DNA of 64,000 nt from Emiliania huxleyi CCMP1516. Lineage: Eukaryota > Haptophyta > Isochrysidales > Noelaerhabdaceae. Shown here piece after piece: positions 20,876 through 31,319 of this stretch (its first letter is position 1; each line of letters starts with the position of its first letter). The translations under genes and the position numbers were made by a program. The stretch spans positions 27,908 through 91,907 of the forward strand of contig NW_005195508.1 in the NCBI RefSeq assembly GCF_000372725.1. The letters are read 5' to 3'. Under the pieces are notes generated by a model. It was given only the letters and a program-made list of their open reading frames with translations, did no database searches and was not told where the DNA came from.

Positions 20876-23080
20876 ATGGCGCGTTATGTAGATATGCTTC
20901 GCCGGGTCGTCGTCTCAGCAGCGGCCCGCGGCGGCGCCCTTTCGCGTCGGTCGTCTCCGCCGCCGCCGCTGCTCCGCACGCTCTGCGCCGCTCCGGCGAG
21001 CGAGGCCGCTCCCGCGCCACACACGGCCCTCGCGCCTTCTGTACAAGCAGCCGGCCCGGCGAGCACGAGCCACGAGGTGCTGGGCCTGCCGCCCGACGCG
21101 TCGGAGCTCGATGTGAAGCTCGCCTACTACCACCTAGCGCTCGCCTACCGCCCCGACCAGAGCGGTCGGCCCGACGCGGCGGAGCGCTTTGCAGAGGTGG
21201 GGCGGGCATACAGCAGCATCATGGGCGAGCCGTGGGACGACGCGGCGGGCGTGCCGAGCGCGGCTCCCTCCCCTGCCGAGCCGGCGCTGCAGCCGGCCTC
21301 GCACGTGCCGGCCTTTCCACGCTGGGTGCACCGGCTCTCCGAGTACCTCGAGCGGGTGCCGCAGGCGGCTCGGCGCACAGCTGGGCAGTGGAGCCGCCGG
21401 AGCGGTGTGTGGAACTCGCGGTAGGTGCCGCAGCGGCTCGACCTCTGGCTGATGCCCTCGTACTCGTCCGTCATCTACCACCACCTCCGCGCCGGAGAGC
21501 TCGCGCAGGCGCTCTGCACCTTCGAGGCGAGCCCTTCCTAGACCTTTCCTCGACCTTTCCTGGAACCTTCCTGCAGGCGCTCTGCACCTTCGAGGCGAGC
21601 TGCGGAGCTCGGGCGGGCGGCCCTCTGTCTTTGCCCCTGACCCTCGCGCGCTCTCGCGTCGCGCGCAGGAGATGAAGATCGAGGGGGAGGTGCCGAGTCA
21701 CGCCGTGTACGAGATGCTCATCCGCGGCTGCACGATTGCGATGCGCAGGGTGGGGCAGGGCGAGGTGCCAGACCACCTCACCTCGAACATGCTCAAGGCG
21801 AGGAGACACTTCCACACTACTAGACACTTTCTTAGACCGACCACACTCCTCGAACATGCTCACGGCGAGGCTGCCTCCGGCCATGCCCCGACCTGCGCCC
21901 GGGCCTGCTCGCGAGAGCCTGAGGCGGGGCGTCGCTTGGTCGCAGGTTGTGATGCGGCTGTGGAAGGACATGCACGAGATGGAGAGGCGAGATCTGCCGA
22001 GATTTGCCGAGATTCAACCCGAGACTGCTGGGATGAAGAGGGCGTGCGCGAGACGGAGAGGCGGCCAGACTGCTGGAGCCCTCTACTGCCGCAGCCTGCC
22101 CTCTACTGCCGGAGCCTGCCCTCTACTGCCGCAGCCTAGCCCTCCAGGCGGCCAGACTACTGGACGTACAACGAGCTGATCCGCGCCTTTGGCAAGGCGG
22201 GCGCCGTGCCGCAGGCCCGCGCGGCTCTTCGCGGCACGCGCCCAGAGACACGGCCACAGACACGGCCACAGACACGGCCACGCCATCTCCTGCAGGCCCT
22301 CGAGCTCTTCGAGCACATGTGTGGCAACGTGCGGCTGCTGCCGGAGGAGCGGGCATTCAACTCGATGCGAGCAACGCGACCTCTGCCCGACCGCCCCTCG
22401 CTCGCCCCGCCCCACGCCTCCGACCCGCTGCGCTCAGGTACGAGATGTGCGTCCTCTCCGGCAACTACGCCGCCGCGCTGCAGGCCGGATCGCTCGAGCC
22501 TATGGACGCGTCGTGGACATGTCCGGGACGCGGCACGGGGTCGGTAGGTCTTTGACGAGCACGAGGAGCTGCGCAAGTCGCTTTGGAAGCCTCGGTACAC
22601 GCCCGTCTCCTTCTCGCTCCTGCTCGCCGCAGTGGCGCGCGAGGGCGACGACCTGCACAAGCGGATCCAGCAGCTGCCGCGCGTGCTCGCGCTGATGGAC
22701 CGCCACGCCGTCTACCCGCGGGCAGAGGCCTGCGAGAAGCTGCTCTCCGCCTGCATCGCCACGCGCGAGATCGGGCTCGCCGCCGAGGCGCCGGCCGCAC
22801 GCGCTTCGCTGCTCTGCCCTCGCTGCTCCATCCTCGCTGCACCGCCCTCGCTCCACCCTCGCTCCACCGCCTTCGCTGTTCCACCCCGACCCCTCACCCG
22901 CCGCACCTCCCGGACGGGCAGGTGATGAGCCTGATCGAGCGCGTCGGGCAGGACGTCGACCCTGAGATTGCAGCGCGGGCGAGGCGCACGATCGGCGAAG
23001 GCGAAGGAGGCGCGGCCCGCAGCCTTGACGAGCCCGCTGTGGAAGCAAAGCTCGAGAGAAGAGACAGCAGCAGCAGCTGA
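20876..23080 (+). CDS. J-domain plus PPR-type organellar protein
   Basis: ATG 20876 begins an Arg/Ser/Ala-rich leader (MLRRVVVSAAARGGALSRR) of organelle-targeting type. A J-like domain comes next (EVLGLPPDASELDVKLAYYHLALAYRPDQSG...FAEVGRAYSSIMG) in which the Hsp70-stimulating HPD is RPD. Helical repeats of PPR style follow across many small exons: MPSYSSVIYHHLRAGELAQALCTFE, VPSHAVYEMLIRGCTIA, YNELIRAFGKAGAVPQA, ALELFEHMCGNVR, VSFSLLLAAVAREGD, YPRAEACEKLLSACIATREIG. It ends in a charged tail (stop 23078). Intron 21356-21424 is GT-AG and 21509-21576 is GC-AG; both are flanked by exon-derived direct repeats (GTGCCGCAG; 28 bp). PPR proteins bind organellar RNA; a J-PPR fusion is unusual. Exon map after 22 kb is approximate. 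Confidence 0.65.
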
Positions 23081-23332
23081 GAGCCTGCGGCCCGGGAGCG
23101 AGCAGCGTGCTGCTCCTGCCGTCGGCGCGGTTTGCGCGGGCCATTGCCCATTGCCCATTCGACACGACTGTTGATCTCTCGCGAATCTCCGAATCTCTCA
23201 AGCAAGCGGCTGATTCGAGGCTGATACGTTCTTTCACGTAAATACGTCAGTACATACACCTTCTCGATGCTTGAAGGGGTAAAGTACATTCGGACACACG
23301 TTAAAAATCCGCCATGCGCGCTCTCTAGATGT
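23081..23332. other. Short convergent spacer
   Basis: Lies between the stops of the J-PPR and HflX genes. AT-richer than its surroundings, consistent with two facing 3' ends. No terminator signal could be defined. Confidence 0.4.
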
Positions 23333-26167
23333 CTAGTCGGCAGGGCTGCTGTCGCCAACAGACTCGGGCGCCTTCGACCCCGCGCCAATCTCTACTCTAC
23401 TCCTGCCCTCGCCGTCGCCCAGCAGCTTGCCGAGGCGCGACGCGAGAGGGCGCGGCACGTACGCGACCACGCGGCAGCCGGTGTCGACGTACTCCTCCTC
23501 CACGATGGTGCCAACCTTGTGCATCTCGGCGAGCAGCTCGCCGTTTGCGTACGGCAGCACGCACGAGACCCGCACCGAGAGGGAGAGCAGCGCCTGGATG
23601 GGAGAGGGGGGAGGGGGGTGTCCGTGTGAGGGCGGGGCACGAGCCGCGGGCCCGAGAGCGCGACGGCGGCGCCTTCTCGACGGCGGAGAGGAGCTTGGGC
23701 AGGTTCTTGCCCTGCGTGGCCGAGATGGCGACCGCATACGTCGGCGAGACGGTGTCGTGCAGCGAGACCCACTCGGTGGGGGCGGGGAGCTTGGCGGTGG
23801 CGGCGAGGACGGCGTCGGCCTTGTTGAGGGCGAGGATCTGCGGCGTGTGCTCCGCGCCAACCTCGCGCAGAATCTGCTGCACCGACCACGCCTGCTGCCG
23901 CCCGATCGGCGAGGAGGAGTCGACGACGTGCAGGACGACGTCGGCGTCCTCGCACACCTTGGGGCGGCAGGTGCGAGGGCAGGGAGGTGCGAGGGCAGGG
24001 AGGTGCGAGGGCAGGCAGGTGCGAGGGCAGGGAGGTGCGAGGGCAGGGAGGTGCGAGGGCAGGCAGGTGCGAGGGCAGGGAGGTGCGAGGGCAGGCAGGT
24101 GCGAGGGCAGGCAGGTGCGAGGGCAGGCAGGTGCGAGGGCAGGCAGGTGCGAGGGCAGGCAGGTGCGAGGGCAGGGAGGTGCGAGGGCAGGGAGGTGCGA
24201 GGGCAGGGAGGAGTGCGGACACGTGTACGTGTACGTGTGTGGAGGAGGACACTCGCCTCGAGCGTCGCGCGGAAGGCGGAGACGAGCTTGGTGGGCAGCT
24301 TCTGGATGAAGCCCACCTAGACACTTCCTAGACACTTCCTCTAGACACCTCCTAGACGAGCTTGGCGGGCAGCTTCTGGATGAAGCCCACCGTGTCTGCG
24401 ACCATCACCTCCCGCCCGCCGGGCAGCCGCAGCCTGGACATGTCATGGACGTGTCATGGACGCGTCCCCTGCACACCTCCCGCCCGCCAGGCAAGCCGCA
24501 GCCTGCGCAGCGTCGGGTCGAGCGTCGCGAAGAGCTGGTCGTCGGCGTACACCTCCTCGCCGCCCTCGACCTTTGCGCAGAGCTGGTTGAGCAGCGACGA
24601 CTTGCCCGCGTTTGTGTAGCCGACGAGCGCGACGAGCGGCATGGTGCCTAGACACTTCCTAGACACCTCCTAGACACTTCCCTAGGCCCTTTCGACGAGC
24701 GCGACGAGCGGCATAGTGCCTAGACACTTCCTAGACACTTCCTAGACACTTCCCTAGGCCCTTTCGACGAGCGCGACGAGCGGCATGGTGCCCCGCTTCT
24801 TGCGCGCGCCGCGCTGCAGCTCGCGCGTCGCCCTCACCTGCGCTTATACTATGTACATGAGAGCTGCGGCGTGAAGAGCGCCTCTTCACGCCTCCGCCTC
24901 GGATAAGGCCGCGCCCCGTCGCGCTCTAGGAAGCGTCTAGGAAGCGTCTAGGAAGCGTCTAGGAAGCGTCTAGGAAGTGTCTAGGAAGCGTCTCAGGAAG
25001 CGCCTGCTCGAGCTCCGCCTCGATGCGCGAGATTTGCTTGCGGTAGAGCCGCCGGTCGCTCTCGAGCTGCGACTCGCCGCTCCCCTTGAGGAACTGGCCG
25101 CCCGCGCCTGAGGGACGTGCCGCGGACACGTCGGGGACGCGTCCCACCGGCGCCCCGCGAGAGGAAGCGCCCTCTGCGCGCCCTTGCCGCCGCCCGCGGC
25201 GCCCCCCTTCGCATCCATGCCGGCGCCGGTCGTCATGAAGGACTTGAGCCGCGGAAGCATGTACCGCATCCGCGCCAGCGTCACCTGCAGCTTCGCCTCC
25301 CGCGTGCGCGCGCGCTGCGCAAAGATCTGCAGCCGCAAGGGCACGGGGCGCGGTCGCGTCAGTCTCCGGTCATCGCGACCGCCACCACAGGTTTCCGAAA
25401 GGGAGGGGGGAGGGGATGGCGCCTGCAGAATGAGCATCGTCCGGTCGACGACCTGGAGGCGCGCCGCGAGGTGAGGCAGGGCCGGGGTGAGACTCCGGGG
25501 TGGGATGGTCTCGGGGGGAGTCCGGCGGAGGCGAGAGGAGGAGGGGCGAGAGGCGCCCGCCGCCAGCAGAGGAGAGGCAGGGGCGTGCGGCGCGGCCGCA
25601 GCTTGAATCAAGCGCCTGCACGCCGAGCGCCGACTGCAGGTTGCGCTGCTGCGCGGGCGAGAGCTCGTCGTCGAAGACCACCGTCTCGATCCGAAGCGCC
25701 TGCGGGGCAAGGCGAGGCCTCGCGAGGGGCGGGAAAAAGACTCCGCCGCCATCCCCTCCCGGCGCGAGCGCCTCGACCGAGTCGCGAATCTCCTCCAGCT
25801 TGCCCGACCCGACGAAGGTAGCGGCGCTCGGGTGCTGCACCGCCTGGCAGCAGCGGCCGCGCACATCGAGCCCTGCCGTGTCGCAAAGCCTCTTGAGTTC
25901 GTCGAGCGAGTCGTCGAGCGTCCACGCAGCGCCGCGCTCGGCGTTGCCTGCGAGCGTCTTGTACCGCTCGCGCCGTATGTCGAGGCCCACCAGGTACGCC
26001 GCGCCCGACCGGATCGTGATGTCCTCCGACCCAAACGCGCCGCCGCTGCTGATCGTCTGCTCCGAGCCCGCCTGCATCGCCGCGGCGGCAGCGCGGGCGC
26101 ACGGCGCCGGCCGCAGCGGCAGCACGACCGCGGCGGCGGCGCACGGGAGGAAGAGGAGGGCCGGCAT
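23333..26167 (-). CDS. hflX: HflX-type ribosome-associated GTPase, organelle targeted
   Basis: Start ATG 26167 ([16 protein letters not shown], a plastid/mitochondrial-type leader); an in-frame ATG at 26248 is possible. The N-terminal HflX domain is clear: [96 protein letters not shown]. The GTPase part has G1 [15 protein letters not shown]2/G3 [11 protein letters not shown] and [10 protein letters not shown], and G4 NKAD; a C-terminal domain ends with stop 23333. HflX splits or rescues stalled ribosomes. The gene is cut by several introns with extreme content: a 15-unit minisatellite (23971-24210), TAGACACTTCC arrays (24317-24390, 24648-24791) and a run near 24926-24995. Convergent with the J-PPR gene. 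Confidence 0.85.
23971..24210. repeat. 16-bp minisatellite, 15 units, in an HflX intron
   Basis: Unit GTGCGAGGGCAGGSAG repeated 15 times, with G/C variation only at one position. Confidence 0.95.
24648..24791 (-). repeat. HflX intron made of two tandem 72-bp units
   Basis: Each unit contains a copy of the following exon's first ~25 bases (ACCATGCCGCTCGTC...) plus four TAGGAAGTGTC-type repeats. GC donor at 24791 and AG acceptor at 24648 keep the frame ([15 protein letters not shown]). Confidence 0.8.
24926..24995. repeat. TAGGAAGCGTC tandem array in an HflX intron
   Basis: About seven 11-bp units, the same repeat type as the filler in other introns here. Confidence 0.85.
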
Positions 26168-26259
26168 CGGACGCCGAGACAATGGCGCAGTACCGGGGCA
26201 GTACCTGGTACCGTGAAGAAAGAATTTGCGGAGCACTTGTCTTTCCATGCGCTTTTTTC

Positions 26260-26335
26260 AAATCCCTGTGTGGTGGCGGCGTGCCGTTCTCCCATCCCTC
26301 CCTTGGGTTGTGTGTTTTCTTTCTTTCTTTCTTTT
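26260..26335 (-). repeat. Dispersed 5' element, short copy, with target-site duplication
   Basis: A 76-bp core with (CTTT)n end, flanked by ATGCGCTTTTT at both sides (about 26247 and 26336). Orientation as the HflX gene that starts just downstream. Confidence 0.8.
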
Positions 26336-26381
26336 ATGCGCTTTTTCCCCCCTGTCCTCGTCCCTTACGCGGCTTTTCGCG

Positions 26382-26477
26382 GCAATCGCGTAACGGGAGG
26401 CTCGCTGGCTTTTTGTGGCTTTTCGGACGGCTTTTTTGGCTTCTCCCGCCCTCCAACCCCTCTCTTGGCTTTTTTTA
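26382..26477 (-). repeat. Dispersed ~95-bp repeat, copy 1
   Basis: Reverse complement matches 55818-55916, including AAAAAGCCAGCGAGCCTCCC. Family unknown. Confidence 0.8.
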
Positions 26478-26699
26478 CACACTCGGAGCACGGAGGACGG
26501 AGCTCGGAGGAGCCCTATGGTTTATTCGCTTCCGCGCGCTGGCCCCGGCTGCGTCCCCGCGCGGCCTGCCCGACGGCGTGGCGCCCGCCCTCCACCCACC
26601 TCCCCGCGCGGGGCCGCTCCGGGGCGACCCGGGCGCCCTCCGACCAAACTGCTCTATTACTATCATATAACAGTACACGCAGCCCTTTCTGTGCACAGA
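26478..26699. other. Spacer downstream of the ankyrin/U-box gene
   Basis: No gene seen; 3' side of the minus-strand gene ending at 26700. Confidence 0.4.
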
Positions 26700-28700
26700 C
26701 TACCTCATCTCTTTCCACTCAAGGATGATTCGCCGGAGAATGTGGTTGGGGAAGAGCATGGTCGACTCTAGGGCAAGACCCGACTTCGGGCTGGTTGCCC
26801 TACGCTGAAGCCAGCGCTCAATCGCCGTCCGCTCGTACGTATGCCCATCCGTCGCAAGGACTGGGTCCGTCATCAGCTCATGAGTGATCGGGCACGTGTA
26901 CTCGTCGGGGACCTCCTCGTGCTCGGCTGCCTCCCCGCTCCCGGCTGCCTCCCCCTCCTCCGCTGCCTCCGTCTCCGCCACTACCCCCACCGCGGCTCCC
27001 GCCCCCTCCGCCCCCTCCGCCGTCGCCTCCTCCTCCACCGCCTCTCCCCCAACGGCCTCCGCCACAGCTGCTGTATCGACTACCTCAAGGGCCGCCGCTC
27101 CCCCAGCCAACGGGGCCTCCAACACTGTCGCCGAAGTGCCTCCCTCGCCCGCCCGCTGGCGCTGGCGCTGCTTCTTCGCCTTCTTGAGGAGCCGCGACTT
27201 GGCCTGCCGCGCCTCCGCGACCGCGTCAGAGCTTGCGACGTGCAGATACGCCTCGATGGCGTGCGCGATCTCGTCCACGGTGCCCGCCTCTGTCGCGGAA
27301 CGGAGTGCCGCGTCGGCCACAGCGACTGCCGCTGGGTCGCACGCGACCGCCGCTGGCTCTGCCACTCTCGGCGACGGCTGCGCCTTGACCTTTTGCTTAC
27401 CCTTCCTCCGCTCGGTTGCTGGACGAGGCGCCACCTCCTCCTCCGCTAGCAGCGCCGCCATCGCTGCGTCGGCGGCGCGCTGAAGGTACGCGTTGAGCTG
27501 CAGCGCCACCTTCTTCATAGGAATGCCGCAGAGGTTTTGCGGCGCGCGCTCAGCATCCGCCGCGGCCGCCCTTACATCATCAGCGCCATACGACCCCGTT
27601 TCGAGCAGGATGCCGACGGCCGAGAGGTTTCCGCTGAACGCAGCGAATCGGAGGGCCTTCCAGCCGCGCGTGTCCTCCAACCAGACCACGTCATGGAGGT
27701 TGAGCTGGTAGCTCCTGGAGAGTCGGTGCTTCTCGCCCGGCGCAGCCGGTCGAGAATTGACGTCGTGAAGGTTGGCCCGTGCGTCGACCAGGAGGCGCAC
27801 GATTTTGGCGGCTTTATCTTTGCTTTCTTCGTAATGCCTTCTGTGAAGATCAGCCATCCCTTCCTCTGGCTCGGTCACCCTCTTGCCGCACGCAAGCATG
27901 AGCGCATTGTTGCCAAAGATATCGCGCTCCGCAGCCAGCGCCGCTACATTGCCAGCCTCGAGCAGCGCGGCCACCTGATCGGCATTGTTCTCAACGCATG
28001 CAAGAAGAAGTGGCGATGTGACCATAGCGTACCGGGCCTCCTCCAGCCTCGCCACGACGTGAGGAACGCCTATGCCGCGCGCCAGGTCTTCTGTCGTAAG
28101 CCCATCCTTGTCCTGTAGGCATATGCACTCCGGTTGTCTTGTGATGAGGTGGTTGATGCACATCTCTGCCGGCAGGAAACTTAAGCTTTCGACCTCGTAG
28201 ACGGCCGCGCGCATGGCTAGCGACAGGGCGTGATCACCAGCGCTGTTGCGGGCTGTCGCGTCTGCCTTGGCTTTGAGGAGCGCGTCGACGATGTGGTGTT
28301 TGTTAATTTCCGACATGGTCCCAGAATAGCCAGCGCACGCCGTCATCAACAGCGTGTTCCCGTCGCTGTCACGGTCCTCATCGAGGCCCGAGGGAAACAC
28401 ATCGAGCAGCGTCCTGACAGTATCAATGTCGCGCGCGCCAACAGCTGCTCGCAGCCTCTTCCAGAAACCATTTTCGAGCTCTAGGGCGGCGTAGTGATCA
28501 TCGTCAATAGTCGAGTACATGAGCCCGCGGGTGACCAACTGCCGCACCGTCTTTTCGATCTGCTCCAAGCTAAAGGTAGGTGCGAGAAAATGGGCCGCAA
28601 CCTCGAGCCTAAGTCCAGCCTCGTCGGTGGTGCGCTCTCGGATGAGCCTCAAGAGCGCTCCGGCCAGCTCTTCATCTAGCTGTTCAGCGGGGAACACCAT
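26700..28700 (-). CDS. Ankyrin-repeat U-box E3 ubiquitin ligase
   Basis: 666 residues from ATG 28700, intronless. The first ~70 residues resemble a small winged-helix (FSLEQIEKTVRQLVTRGLMYSTIDDDHYAAL). Ankyrin-type repeats follow (DGNTLLMTACAG, HHIVDALLKAKADATARNSAGDHALSLA, SPLLLACVENNADQVAALLEAG, FGNNALMLACGKRV, RGWKALRFAAFSGNLSAVGILLETGS). A Lys/Arg-rich segment and an acidic Glu/Ala linker lead to a C-terminal U-box (about 595-665: CPITHELMTDPVLATDGHTYERTAIERWL ... FPNHILRRII). It should accept E2-ubiquitin and ubiquitinate a target bound by the repeats. Absence of introns and lower GC than neighbours suggest a retrocopy or later arrival. A nested transposable element (28767-29399) lies directly upstream. 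Confidence 0.85.
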   Translation of the reverse strand: MVFPAEQLDEELAGALLRLIRERTTDEAGLRLEVAAHFLAPTFSLEQIEKTVRQLVTRGLMYSTIDDDHYAALELENGFWKRLRAAVGARDIDTVRTLLDVFPSGLDEDRDSDGNTLLMTACAGYSGTMSEINKHHIVDALLKAKADATARNSAGDHALSLAMRAAVYEVESLSFLPAEMCINHLITRQPECICLQDKDGLTTEDLARGIGVPHVVARLEEARYAMVTSPLLLACVENNADQVAALLEAGNVAALAAERDIFGNNALMLACGKRVTEPEEGMADLHRRHYEESKDKAAKIVRLLVDARANLHDVNSRPAAPGEKHRLSRSYQLNLHDVVWLEDTRGWKALRFAAFSGNLSAVGILLETGSYGADDVRAAAADAERAPQNLCGIPMKKVALQLNAYLQRAADAAMAALLAEEEVAPRPATERRKGKQKVKAQPSPRVAEPAAVACDPAAVAVADAALRSATEAGTVDEIAHAIEAYLHVASSDAVAEARQAKSRLLKKAKKQRQRQRAGEGGTSATVLEAPLAGGAAALEVVDTAAVAEAVGGEAVEEEATAEGAEGAGAAVGVVAETEAAEEGEAAGSGEAAEHEEVPDEYTCPITHELMTDPVLATDGHTYERTAIERWLQRRATSPKSGLALESTMLFPNHILRRIILEWKEMR

Positions 28701-28766
28701 GACACGGCTCGGTAGCAGTGAAGACCGGCGCCACAGGGCTTGGGAGCTGAAGCCCAACACGAAACT

Positions 28767-29399
28767 GGGTTCCGGCTCCTAGGGAGGGTGGTACCTTTTC
28801 GAAACTGAAACGCGGAACGCGATCTGTCTCGCGTTCCTCAACGCTTGCGATTCAGCTGTCGCGCCGCTGGATGATCTTGCTCAGCTCGCCGAGCTCGACC
28901 TGAACGCTCAGCGGCGCGACCGCTGAATCGCAGCCGTTCGTTCGTGCTGCACGCATGCATCGTTGCAGTTTCAGATTACTTCCCCCCCTCCCTACCCAGA
29001 TAGGGGGATATTTTTTTGACCGCCCCAGAGGGCCCCGCAATAGGTAGGTAGGTGGTGGTGGTGGGCTTGTAGGCGGGAGGGTCCGTGCCCTCGACTCTGT
29101 CGAGGGAAGAGAGTGCCGTTTTGGAGCCGTCCAACGCCTCGAGAGCCCAGTAGGCCATGCTCTGGCGGGCTCGCGAGCGGCGCGCACCGCGGTACAAGCC
29201 GGCGCGCGGCGGGCGCTGGGAGCCTATTCACAGAGGGCCAACGGGTATTTTTTCGCTTCGCTGCGCGGCTGGGAATAGGTAGGTAGGTGGGGCACGGAGC
29301 CTGGCGATTGGCGCCCGCAATAGGTAGGTAGGTAGGGCGTTTTGGTGCGAGTCATAGGCAACAGACCCCCTATCTGGGTAGGAGCCGGAACCCTGGGTT
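28767..29399. mobile_element. Inverted-repeat DNA element with a second foldback element nested in one arm
   Basis: The right arm (29366-29399) is complementary to two left pieces, 28767-28781 and 28991-29007. Removing 28782-28990 rejoins the left arm. The inner insert is 209 bp, flanked by CCTA on both sides. It contains 23-bp hairpin arms (28847-28869 / 28909-28931, one mismatch) and a second stem GGAACGCGA/TCGCGTTCC. Between the outer arms are three TAGG tetramer runs (near 29041, 29276, 29321). No transposase; non-autonomous. Confidence 0.8.
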
Positions 29400-30536
29400 A
29401 GGGTGGACCTAGAAAGAATTTTACAACAAAGCAGAAAGAAAAGCGATCTGCCTTGTGTGTGAAAAATTAAATATTCTTAGCTTCGCCCTTGCCTCCGAGA
29501 CTAGGGACAGTCACCATCCGTACACAGGAGAGATGGGAGTGCGCCTCGCCCTCGCTTGCCCTGTCTGCACAGGATAGCGTGCCCCGATGACGGCGACACT
29601 TAGCGAGGGTCACTGCGCAAGGAGGTTTGGTTGTGCTTTTTCTTTTTTGCTCTCGGGGGAATGTTCTCTCGGCGCCCATGGCCTTCTGAGGTTTCGTACT
29701 AATGACGTCCTTCTTGGCACTTCGGGCGTCGGTTGTGCGTATCTGTTGTGTCTAATTCCCCCGGTAATGTGTTACGGGTATCGGTCGCTGATTTGAACGC
29801 TACCTCAGACCATCATCTACTCTGCTTACTTCGGCCGTCGGCCGCTCGGTGGTCGAGTGGCTTCCGGATCGAATCGGCAGATTGACCCTTATAATTTTTC
29901 CACACCTGAGCCCAATTTTGCTTAGATGCACGCTTAGCGCTTGGTGTGCGTTCGTTTTTCGTCACGGGTAAGCCTTGTGTGTGTGAAAGAAAAGCAGGTT
30001 TCGTACTAGTACCCATACACGGCCACAGTGCACAGACAACCCCAGTCGGTGCCGCAGTCGCCCTTCGTACTTTGCGTAGCGACACGCCCACGCAGTGTGC
30101 ATCGCCAGTCGAACAAGCAGCCCCCCTCCCAAAGCGGCCGCCTTCCCAGGCAGCGCCCGACCTTTACGGCGAGAAGTGGACGCGGAACGTCCCGCGCAGG
30201 CCGTCGCGCCACCCAGATGTATGTATGTAGGAAGAGGTGAAGAACAAGCCAGGCTCGGACTGGACACCAACGCGGTATGGGTGGACGCTGGACAGATGAT
30301 GACGGCACGCACGAGCGACACACAGACACAAACAGGCTCACAAGACACACAGCCAGCTGGCTGCCACACACTCTGAGTTGGCACCCAGACCTCCTCGCCC
30401 TCCCAGCCATACCTGTTCACAGCAGTAGGTGTGAAGAGCAACCAAGCTCCAAGGACGCTTTGGATCTCTTAGTACGCTCGCTGTTTCTCGCGCGCGTGCC
30501 CGGTCTATTGAGTAGTAATTCTTCTGCTGTGAGAGA
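29400..30536. other. Intergenic region without recognised gene
   Basis: Starts with an AAAGAATTTTAC motif (29411-29422). No protein domain, tRNA or rRNA identified on either strand. Confidence 0.5.
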
Positions 30537-30850
30537 GAATAAAGAGAGAAAGAAAGAAAACAGAGAACCCAAGGGAGGGATGGGAGGACGGCACGCCGCC
30601 ACCACACAGGGATTTTAAGGAGAGGAGTGTGGTGCTAGCCGTCGCCCACCCTAACCCTTGGTCGTCTGCCTCTTTCCATCTCCCTTCGCAGTCCCTCGCC
30701 GATTCTCGCTGCAACCTTCATGCCAACCTCACTGTCGTCCCACTCTCGTCGTTCTCTCCCTTCTCGCTTCCTCCTCTGTCGCGTCGCTCTCGTCTGCCTC
30801 GTTCGCGACGCCGCCGCCGCCTGCCGATCCCTTGCTCTCGCGGCTTCTCC
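30537..30850 (+). repeat. Dispersed 5' element, long copy, upstream of the GH54 gene
   Basis: (GAAA)n, CAGAGAACCCAAGGGAGGG core, AGGGATTTTAAGGAGAGG, GCTAGCCGTCGCCCACCC, then the pyrimidine-rich 3' half with CTCTCGTCGTTCTCTCCC. Same orientation as the gene at 31320. Confidence 0.8.
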
Positions 30851-31054
30851 CGCCTTTCGGCGCAACTCTGCCCTCCTCGCGGCATATTTCGGCCCCTCGA
30901 GTTTATCGAGCTCTCCTCGCGCAAGGTCCAAGGACGACTCTTCTGACGCCCACTGCGATCATTTGCCGCCAAGTCATATCGTTGCTCAGGTCCACTCTCT
31001 CTTCGAACACTTGTACCTCCACCGATGATGTTGGCGCTGTGAGAGAGAGCATTT

Positions 31055-31185
31055 TGGAAAAATTCTTCTGTGTTGTTTTTAAATTCTTCTGCCAGGGGAG
31101 TGCCGGGGTGGGCGTCGTACGTCAGTTCGCACCTGTGTCGAGCCTGTGTGTTGTGAGAGAGAGTTGTGTTGTTTAAATTCTTCTG
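31055..31185 (+). promoter_or_regulatory. Three AAATTCTTCTG motifs upstream of the GH54 gene
   Basis: Near 31057, 31081 and 31174. The same word recurs near several starts in the window; core-promoter role is a guess. Confidence 0.35.
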
Positions 31186-31319
31186 TCAAGATTTTCGAAG
31201 TCGGCGTTTCCAGCTATCAAGGCTGGCTGGGGACTGAAGCGCCTCCCTCCAGCTGGCCATCCCTGCGCCTGGACGCTGCACGCAATCCCACCCGGCAGAT
31301 TCACCACGATCGAGCTGTC

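Noticed and set aside
23971-24210. CRISPR-like array
   Set aside because: Contiguous 16-bp units without spacers, so it is a minisatellite.
23427-24331. Proteins made of [15 protein letters not shown]-like repeats
   Set aside because: These are translations of the 16-bp minisatellite inside an HflX intron.
29836-29880. tRNA-like A-box/B-box words (GTGGTCGAGTGGC ... GGATCGAATC)
   Set aside because: No acceptor stem or cloverleaf could be paired.
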